A stretch of 64,000 nucleotides of DNA, taken from assembly GCF_003002095.1 (NCBI RefSeq), contig NZ_PVZC01000011.1, positions 1-64,000 of the forward strand, read 5' to 3'. The notes under the pieces were generated by a model, which did not search any database, was not told where the DNA came from, and saw nothing but the letters and a program-made list of their open reading frames with translations. Position numbers and translations under genes: made by a program. This DNA is from Allonocardiopsis opalescens. Its GTDB lineage: Bacteria; Actinomycetota; Actinomycetes; Streptosporangiales; Streptosporangiaceae. This document shows positions 58,598 to 64,000 of the stretch, piece by piece; within the stretch, counting starts at the first letter, position 1, and every line of letters starts with the position of its first letter.

Positions 58598-60712
58598 CTA
58601 GCTCACCACTCCGGGAATCGACGAGATGACGAGGTCGACGGCCTTGATCCCGAGGAACGGGACGATCAGGCCGCCGACGCCGTAGACCAGCAGGTTGCGG
58701 CCGAGCAGCCGGCCGGCCGCCTCGGCCCGGTAGCGCACCCCGCGCAGCGCCAGCGGGATGAGCGCGACGATGACCAGGGCGTTGAACACCACGGCCGACA
58801 CGATCGCCGTCTCCGGCGTGCTCAGCCGCATGATGTTCAGCGCCTCCAGGCCGGGGAAGACCGCGACGAACATGGCCGGGATGATCGCGAAGTACTTCGC
58901 GATGTCGTTGGCCACCGAGAAGGTGGTCAGCGCGCCGCGGGTGATCAGCAGCTGCTTGCCGATCTCCACGATCTCGATGAGCTTGGTCGGGTTGGAGTCC
59001 AGGTCCACCATGTTCCCGGCCTCCTTGGCGGCCGAGGTGCCGGTGTTCATCGCCACCCCCACGTCGGCCTGGGCCAGGGCGGGGGCGTCGTTGGTGCCGT
59101 CGCCGGTCATCGCGACCAGCCGGCCGCCCTCCTGCTCCCGCCTGATCAGGTCGAGCTTGTCCTGCGGGGTCGCCTCGGCCAGGAAGTCGTCCACCCCCGC
59201 CTCGGCCGCGATGGCCCTGGCGGTGAGCGGGTTGTCGCCGGTGATCATCACCGTGCGGATGCCCATCGCGCGCAGCTGCGCGAAGCGCTCGCGCAGGCCC
59301 TCCTTGACGATGTCCTTGAGGTGGATGACGCCCAGCACCCGCGCGGGCTCGCCCTCGCGCCACTCGGCCACCACCAGCGGCGTGCCGCCGCCGGCGCTGA
59401 CCGCGTCGACGGCCGGGCCGACCTCCTCGCCGGGGTGCCCGCCCTTGTCGCGGACCCACTCCAGCACGGCGGCGGCCGCGCCCTTGCGGACCCGCAGCAC
59501 GCTCCCGTCGTCCTCGCCCAGGTCCGCGCCCGACATCCGGGTCTGCGCCGAGAAGGGGACCCACACCGCGCGGGCCAGCTCGCCCGGGGTGCGTTCACGC
59601 AGCCCGAACTCGCGCTTGGCGAAGACCACGACCGAGCGGCCCTCGGGCGTCTCGTCGGCCAGGCTCGACAGCTGCGCCGCCCCGGCCAGCTCGCGGGGGT
59701 CCACCCCGCCGACCGGCACGAAGGCGCTCGCCTGCCGGTCCCCGAGGGTGATGGTGCCGGTCTTGTCCAGCAGCAGCGTGTTCACGTCGCCGGCCGCCTC
59801 CACCGCGCGCCCCGACATGGCCAGCACGTTGCGGCGGACCAGCCGGTCCATGCCGGCGATGCCGATGGCCGACAGCAGCGCCCCGATCGTGGTCGGGATC
59901 AGGCAGACCAGCAGCGCGACCAGCACCAGCGCCGACTGCGGCCGCCCCGAGTAGGCCGCCAGCGGCTGGAGGGTGACCACCGCGAGCAGGAAGACCAGCG
60001 TCAGCGCGGCCAGCAGGATGTTCAGCGCCAGCTCATTGGGCGTCTTCTGCCGGTCCGCCCCCTCCACCAGCGCGATCATCCGGTCCAGGAAGGACTCACC
60101 CGGCCTGGTGGTGATCTGGACGACGATGCGGTCCGACAGCACCCGGGTGCCGCCGGTCACCGCGCTGCGGTCGCCGCCGGACTCGCGGATCACCGGCGCG
60201 GACTCGCCCGTCACCGCGGACTCGTCCACGCTGGCGACGCCCTCGACCACGTCGCCGTCGCCGGGGATGACGTCGCCCGCCTCGCAGACCACCAGGTCGC
60301 CGGGGCGCAGCCCGGCGGCCGGGACGGTCTCCTCGGCGCCGCCTCGGCCGCTCAGCCGGCGCGCGCTGGTGTGCTCCTTGGCGCGGCGCAGCGCGGCGGC
60401 CTGCGCCTTGCCGCGCCCCTCGGCGACCGCCTCGGCCAGGTTGGCGAAGACGACGGTCGCCCACAGCCACAGGGTGACCGTCCAGGCGAACACGCTCGGT
60501 TCGAGGACGGCGAGCACGGTGGTGAAGACCGAGCCGATCTCGACGGTGAACATGACCGGTGACTTCACCATCACCCGCGGGTCGAGCTTGCGCAGGGCCG
60601 AGGGCAGCGCCGCCGCCAGCGCGCGGACGGTGAACGCGCTCCGGCCGGCCGGAGCCTTTCCCGAAGGGCCCGGTACGGCACCGGTGCCGCGGGCCTGGGT
60701 CGTGGTGGACAT
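58598..60712 (-). CDS. kdpB: KdpB, K+-transporting P-type ATPase catalytic subunit
   Basis: A 704-residue P-type ATPase. Phosphorylation motif [17 protein letters not shown] with the catalytic Asp, actuator [10 protein letters not shown] with TGES, nucleotide-binding [19 protein letters not shown] and [13 protein letters not shown], and hinge [20 protein letters not shown]. It hydrolyses ATP to drive K+ uptake through KdpA. The ATG at 60712 abuts the kdpA stop. Length and motifs are normal for the family. Confidence 0.97.
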   Translation of the reverse strand: MSTTTQARGTGAVPGPSGKAPAGRSAFTVRALAAALPSALRKLDPRVMVKSPVMFTVEIGSVFTTVLAVLEPSVFAWTVTLWLWATVVFANLAEAVAEGRGKAQAAALRRAKEHTSARRLSGRGGAEETVPAAGLRPGDLVVCEAGDVIPGDGDVVEGVASVDESAVTGESAPVIRESGGDRSAVTGGTRVLSDRIVVQITTRPGESFLDRMIALVEGADRQKTPNELALNILLAALTLVFLLAVVTLQPLAAYSGRPQSALVLVALLVCLIPTTIGALLSAIGIAGMDRLVRRNVLAMSGRAVEAAGDVNTLLLDKTGTITLGDRQASAFVPVGGVDPRELAGAAQLSSLADETPEGRSVVVFAKREFGLRERTPGELARAVWVPFSAQTRMSGADLGEDDGSVLRVRKGAAAAVLEWVRDKGGHPGEEVGPAVDAVSAGGGTPLVVAEWREGEPARVLGVIHLKDIVKEGLRERFAQLRAMGIRTVMITGDNPLTARAIAAEAGVDDFLAEATPQDKLDLIRREQEGGRLVAMTGDGTNDAPALAQADVGVAMNTGTSAAKEAGNMVDLDSNPTKLIEIVEIGKQLLITRGALTTFSVANDIAKYFAIIPAMFVAVFPGLEALNIMRLSTPETAIVSAVVFNALVIVALIPLALRGVRYRAEAAGRLLGRNLLVYGVGGLIVPFLGIKAVDLVISSIPGVVS

Positions 60713-62389
60713 CTACGCGAGACCTTCCGCGATCGGGCCCAGCGCCAGGGCCGGGAAGAACGTCAGCCCGGTGACGATGAGCACGGTGGCGACGACCATG
60801 CCCACGAACAGCGGGCGGTGCGTCGGCAGGGTTCCGGCGGTGGCCGGGGCCGGCCGCTGCCCGGCCAGGGCGCCGGCCAGCGCCAGCACCAGGACCATCG
60901 GCAGGAAGCGGCCGAGCAGGATGGCCAGGCCCAGCGCCGTGTTGTAGAAGGGCGTGTTCGCCGACAGCCCGGCGAAGGCGCTGCCGTTGTTGTTGGCGGC
61001 CGAGCCGAAGGCGTACAGCACCTCCGACAGGCCGTGCGGCCCGGCGTTGAGGATCGACTCACGGGCGCCGGGGACCGACAGCGCGACGGCGGTGCCGGCC
61101 AGCACCAGGGCCGGGGTGGTCAGCGTGTACAGCGCGATCAGCCGGATCTCGCGGGAGCCGAGCTTCTTGCCCAGGTACTCGGGGGTGCGGCCGACCATCA
61201 GCCCGCCGAGGAAGACGGCGAGCATCGAAATCACCAGCATGCCGTACAGCCCCGAGCCGACCCCGCCCGGTGTGACCTCGCCGAGCAGCATGTTCAGCAT
61301 CACCAGGCCGCCGCCGAAGGCGGTGAAGGAGGAGTGGAAGGAGTTGACGGCGCCGGTCGAGGTGCTGGTGGTGGCGGTGGCGAACAGCGCCGACGCCCAC
61401 TCGCCGAAGCGCGTCTCCTTGCCCTCCATCGCCCCGCCGGCCGCCTGGAGCGCGGCGCCGTGCCCGGAGACCTCGGCCGCGGTGACGCCGGCCAGCGACA
61501 GCAGGAAGATGGTGCCCATCGCGGCCAGCAGCGCGGTGCCGTGCCGGTGCCCGCCCGCGCCCTGCGCGGCCAGCATCGTCCCGTAGGTTCGGGTGAGCGA
61601 GACCGGGATCAGCAGGATGAGCAGGATCTCCAGCAGGTTGGTGAAGGCGTTGGGGTTTTCGAAGGGGTGCGCGGAGTTGGCGTTGTAGAAGCCGCCGCCG
61701 TTGGTGCCCAGCTCCTTGATGGCCTCCTGGGAGGCCACCGGCCCGCCCGGGATGGACTGGGTGCCGCCGGTCAGGGTGGTCACCTCGACCGGGGCGGCCA
61801 GGTTCTGCACCACACCGCCGGCCAGCAGCAGCAGCGCCGCGGCGAAGGAGATGGGCAGCAGCACCCGCAGCGCGCCCCTGACCAGGTCCACCCAGAAGTT
61901 GCCGAGCAGTTCGGTGCGGCGCCGGCTGATGCCGCGCACCACCGCGACCGCCACGGCCATGCCGACGGCGGCCGAGGCGAAGTTCTGCACCGCCAGCCCG
62001 GCCGCCTGCACCAGGTGGCCCATGGTCGACTCGCCCGAGTACGACTGCCAGTTGGTGTTGGCCACGAAGGACACCGCGGTGTTCCACGCCTGGTCGGGGG
62101 CGACCGGCGGCAGGCCCAGGCTCAGCGGCAGCAGGTGCTGCAGGCGCTGGAGGCCGTAGAGCACCAGCACCGACACGGCCGAGAAGGCGAGCACGGCGCG
62201 CGCGTAGCCGGTCCAGGTCTGCTCGGTGTCGGGGTCGATCCCGGCGAAGCGGTAGACCAGCCGCTCCACCCGCAGGTGGCGGCGGCCGGAGTAGACGCGG
62301 GCCAGGTAGTCGCCCAGCGGCACGTACAGCGCCGCCAGCAGCGAGAGCAGCAGGCCGATCTGGGCGAGCCCGGCGAGGGTCTGGCCCAC
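60713..62389 (-). CDS. kdpA: KdpA, K+-translocating channel-like subunit
   Basis: A 558-residue membrane protein with about ten helices. The four selectivity-filter loops are recognisable, for example [53 protein letters not shown] and [14 protein letters not shown]. It binds external K+ with high affinity and passes it through the intersubunit tunnel to KdpB. GTG at 62389 lies 2 nt after the kdpF stop. Confidence 0.97.
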   Translation of the reverse strand: MGQTLAGLAQIGLLLSLLAALYVPLGDYLARVYSGRRHLRVERLVYRFAGIDPDTEQTWTGYARAVLAFSAVSVLVLYGLQRLQHLLPLSLGLPPVAPDQAWNTAVSFVANTNWQSYSGESTMGHLVQAAGLAVQNFASAAVGMAVAVAVVRGISRRRTELLGNFWVDLVRGALRVLLPISFAAALLLLAGGVVQNLAAPVEVTTLTGGTQSIPGGPVASQEAIKELGTNGGGFYNANSAHPFENPNAFTNLLEILLILLIPVSLTRTYGTMLAAQGAGGHRHGTALLAAMGTIFLLSLAGVTAAEVSGHGAALQAAGGAMEGKETRFGEWASALFATATTSTSTGAVNSFHSSFTAFGGGLVMLNMLLGEVTPGGVGSGLYGMLVISMLAVFLGGLMVGRTPEYLGKKLGSREIRLIALYTLTTPALVLAGTAVALSVPGARESILNAGPHGLSEVLYAFGSAANNNGSAFAGLSANTPFYNTALGLAILLGRFLPMVLVLALAGALAGQRPAPATAGTLPTHRPLFVGMVVATVLIVTGLTFFPALALGPIAEGLA

Positions 62390-62391
62390 GG

Positions 62392-62487
62392 CTAGAACCT
62401 CTCCGGGCGGACCAGCGCGAGCAGCAGGTACCCCGCCAGGCCCAGCGCCACGACCAGGCCGGCGATGTCGGCGAGCGGCGCGCTCAT
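62392..62487 (-). CDS. kdpF: KdpF mini-subunit
   Basis: A 31-residue single-helix peptide, too short for routine gene calling. It begins [11 protein letters not shown], has a hydrophobic core ([15 protein letters not shown]) and ends RPERF, the usual KdpF exit motif. KdpF packs against KdpA as a lipid-like stabiliser. The ATG at 62487 overlaps the stop of an even smaller upstream ORF, and kdpA starts 2 nt after its stop. Confidence 0.92.
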   Translation of the reverse strand: MSAPLADIAGLVVALGLAGYLLLALVRPERF

Positions 62488-62567
62488 ATCCGGCTCACCG
62501 CGCTCGCCACCAGCCCCGCCAGCGCGAATGCCGCGATGGTCAGGACGATGAACGCGATATCGGCCAC
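62484..62567 (-). CDS. 27-residue membrane micropeptide upstream of kdpF
   Basis: GTG at 62567 opens a 27-codon frame: [14 protein letters not shown], then [13 protein letters not shown], one transmembrane helix with a basic end. A good ribosome-binding site (GGAGGG, about 7-nt spacing) precedes it and its TGA overlaps the kdpF ATG (ATGA), which supports translation and coupling. Comparable peptides are found before kdpF in other actinomycetes as far as I recall. It may be an extra KdpA-associated helix or a leader that couples translation; neither is proven. Confidence 0.72.
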   Translation of the reverse strand: MADIAFIVLTIAAFALAGLVASAVSRI

Positions 62568-62799
62568 CTTCGCCCTCCCTCGGCGCCGGGCGGCCGGGCG
62601 GATACCCGGCCCTAGGACCCGACGTGGGGAGTCAACCGCCCCAATAGCGGCGTTTCGTCGCGCGTTGATGATCCCTTAGCGAATGCCGAGCTGCGCTTGA
62701 TGACTTTTTAGCGTTCGTCAACGGTACGGGCTGAGCTGGGCTTTCGCCGGGCGGCCGGCGGCGGGCCCGGCCGTCGCCGGCCCCGCCGCCGGCCGGCGG
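62568..62799. other. kdp promoter region
   Basis: These 232 bases hold no gene. Reverse-strand TTGAC elements occur at about 62717 and 62635, and the interval 62640-62720 is AT-richer, so the KdpE-activated promoter should lie here; exact boxes are not assigned. Confidence 0.45.
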
Positions 62800-63057
62800 T
62801 CAGTTCCACAGCCGCTTCATCCGCCACTCGTCGGTGGGCACCAGGTGCGCGATCTCGGCGATGCCGGGCCCGTCGGCGGACTCCACCGCGACGCGGTAGA
62901 GGCGCAGCGCCGGCGGTTCGCCGGCGGAGGCGGGCCGCTCGGGCGAGGCCCACTGGCCGAGCACGCGCTGTACCCGGTAGTCGGTGTCGCGCCAGGCGAT
63001 GGACCAGCCCGCGGCGTCGACCCGGGAGTCGATCGGTTCGTCGTAGAGGTGAGTCAC
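62800..63057 (-). CDS. DUF6504-like SOS-regulated small protein
   Basis: An 85-residue protein: THLYDEPIDSRVDAAGWSIA, then WRDTDYRVQRVLGQWASPE, a variable loop, RLYRVAVESADGPGIAEIAH and the end EWRMKRLWN. This pattern resembles the DUF6504 family, whose genes often accompany the imuB-dnaE2 mutasome in actinobacteria; neither partner is beside it here. GTG at 63057 is preferred: a perfect TATGAT box lies 7 nt upstream (leaderless) and a perfect LexA box abuts it. ATG at 63069 would fall inside the promoter. Function unknown, presumably DNA-damage linked. Confidence 0.68.
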   Translation of the reverse strand: MTHLYDEPIDSRVDAAGWSIAWRDTDYRVQRVLGQWASPERPASAGEPPALRLYRVAVESADGPGIAEIAHLVPTDEWRMKRLWN

Positions 63058-63064
63058 GCGGGTG

Positions 63065-63086
63065 ATCATATCGAACACATGTTCGA
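63065..63086 (-). promoter_or_regulatory. LexA (SOS) box with TATGAT promoter
   Basis: TCGAAC-ACAT-GTTCGA (63071-63086) is a perfect actinobacterial SOS box. Directly adjoining it, TATGAT (63070-63065, reverse strand) is a consensus -10 placed 7 nt before the GTG at 63057, so LexA would cover the spacer. Confidence 0.88.
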
Positions 63087-63253
63087 TGACGTCCAGCCGG
63101 ACACGCCGGACCGGACACGACCGTAGCCGCACCCCGCCCCGCCCGGCGCCCGACACGGCGGCGGTGGCCGCACCCGGACCGGTCCCGGCCGGACAGGGGG
63201 CGGACAGGGGGCCCGGGGCCGCGCCCGAGCGCGCGCGGCGCCGCCCGGTTCCG

Positions 63254-63266
63254 TAGCATCAGCGGT
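63254..63266 (+). promoter_or_regulatory. Leaderless -10 box of mutA
   Basis: TAGCAT at 63254-63259 precedes the GTG at 63267 by 7 nt, with no ribosome-binding site. Confidence 0.55.
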
Positions 63267-64000
63267 GTGGCCGAGCACCTTCCCGACACACCCCTGGCCG
63301 AGGGCTTCCCGCCGGCCACCCGCGAGCGCTGGCGCGCCCTGGCCGCCGCCGCGCTGCGCCGCTCCGGCACCCAGGTGCCCGACGAACCCTCCTCCGCCGT
63401 CGAGGAACTGCTCACCCACCGCACCCGCGACGGCATCGCGCTGCGGCCCCTCTACACCGCCGGCGACGTCTCCGCCGGCCCCGGCCCCGGCGTCCCCGGC
63501 CTCGCCCCCTACCTGCGCGGCGGCCGGCCAGAGGGCGCGGCCGCGCAGGGCTGGGAGGTCCGCCAGCTGCACGACCACGCCGAGACCGGCGCCGCCCGCG
63601 CCGCCGTCCTGGCCGACCTGGAGAACGGCGCCACCGCGCTGTGGCTGCGGGTCGGCCCCGCCCACGGCGCCTTCGGCGCCGACCGGCTCGGCGACGCCCT
63701 CGACGGCGTGCTGCTCGACCTCGCCCCCGTCCACCTCGACGCCGGCCACCGCTTCGCCGAGGCCGCCGACGCCTACCTGGCGCTCTGCCGCCGCCAGGGC
63801 CTGCCCGACGGCGAGGTGGCCGGCGGCCTGGGCGCCGACCCGCTCGGCCTGCGCGCCCGCACCGGCGTCCCCGGCGACATGGACGCCGCCGCCGAACTCG
63901 CCCGCCGCGCGCACGCGCACCACCCCCGGCTGCGCGCCCTCACCGTCGACGCGCTGCCCTACCACGACGCCGGCGCGAGCGAGGCCAAGGAGCTGGGCGC
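63267..64000 (+). CDS. mutA: Methylmalonyl-CoA mutase small subunit, N-terminal part
   Basis: The frame is open to the right edge, giving the first 244 residues of MutA. The opening LAEGFPPATRERWRALAAAA is typical, followed by LLTHRTRDGIALRPLYTAGD and RGGRPEGAAAQGWEVRQLHD, the barrel start shared by both mutase subunits; VDALPYHDAGASEAKELG lies near the end. The small subunit pairs with MutB, the B12-dependent chain that interconverts methylmalonyl-CoA and succinyl-CoA; mutB is expected just downstream. GTG at 63267 is chosen from the leaderless promoter box and codon continuity. Divergent from the SOS-regulated gene. Confidence 0.93.
   Translation, partial: MAEHLPDTPLAEGFPPATRERWRALAAAALRRSGTQVPDEPSSAVEELLTHRTRDGIALRPLYTAGDVSAGPGPGVPGLAPYLRGGRPEGAAAQGWEVRQLHDHAETGAARAAVLADLENGATALWLRVGPAHGAFGADRLGDALDGVLLDLAPVHLDAGHRFAEAADAYLALCRRQGLPDGEVAGGLGADPLGLRARTGVPGDMDAAAELARRAHAHHPRLRALTVDALPYHDAGASEAKELG

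Noticed and set aside
56630-60562. 1310-codon forward open frame opposite kdpD/kdpC/kdpB
   Set aside because: Shadow of strongly conserved kdp genes; no domain-like sequence.
1-64000. CRISPR arrays, transposase/IS genes, or biosynthetic gene clusters
   Set aside because: No regularly spaced repeats, no transposase ORFs, and no PKS/NRPS/RiPP core genes were found; the EpiD-like flavoprotein has no precursor peptide nearby.

Overview
The window is chromosomal DNA of a high-GC actinomycete. The markers are HspR/HAIR control of dnaK, an LPxTG surface protein, a RepSA/TraB-type integrative element, a perfect actinobacterial SOS box, SoxR with its operator, frequent leaderless starts (a TANNNT box 6-7 nt before the start codon) and F420-type reductase genes. 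Gene content looks closest to the Nocardiopsis/Streptomonospora group, but that is a guess; genus cannot be fixed from sequence reading alone.

Layout. 1-9608 is chromosomal backbone: the 5' end of dnaK with two HAIR operators, a membrane Fe-S oxidoreductase, a sortase-anchored protein, a DUF6069 membrane protein, a three-gene glycine-betaine ABC operon and a rhomboid protease. 9733-10465 holds dcd and tRNA-Gly(CCC). 10424-22573 is a 12.1-kb actinomycete integrative and conjugative element (AICE) inserted at that tRNA. It is bounded by 54-bp att repeats and carries integrase, excisionase, RepSA-like initiator, FtsK/TraB-like DNA translocase, Pra-like activator, GntR (KorSA-like) repressor, several small regulators, and a lower-GC cargo of an XRE-TPR regulator, a HAD phosphatase, an HFCD-type flavoprotein and a small membrane protein.

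22750-38717 is accessory chromosome: DUF418 protein, MFS pump with its TetR, deazaflavin-dependent reductase, GNAT, LysE exporter, DedA plus a CN-hydrolase/apolipoprotein N-acyltransferase pair, a NarL-type two-component system, SoxR, an XRE regulator divergent from methionine aminopeptidase, and a teichoic-acid protein C-like secreted protein. The gene-poor parts hold two uncatalogued repeat types: a three-copy palindromic element (28928-29036, 30860-30968, 33523-33633) and a degenerate tandem repeat (about 26020-26830).

38866-64000 has an HD protein, dnaE with a TetR gene directly upstream, a disulfide reductase, a TetR-controlled molybdenum aldehyde/xanthine oxidoreductase whose [2Fe-2S] and Mo subunits are fused, the phosphoketolase-acetate kinase pair, an SDR with a substituted active site, the complete kdp K+ pump operon with two mini-proteins in front and KdpDE behind, an SOS-boxed DUF6504-like gene, and the start of mutA.

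Coordinates of starts were chosen from ribosome-binding sites, 4-nt overlaps and leaderless promoter boxes. No database search was possible; family names rest on motif recognition.
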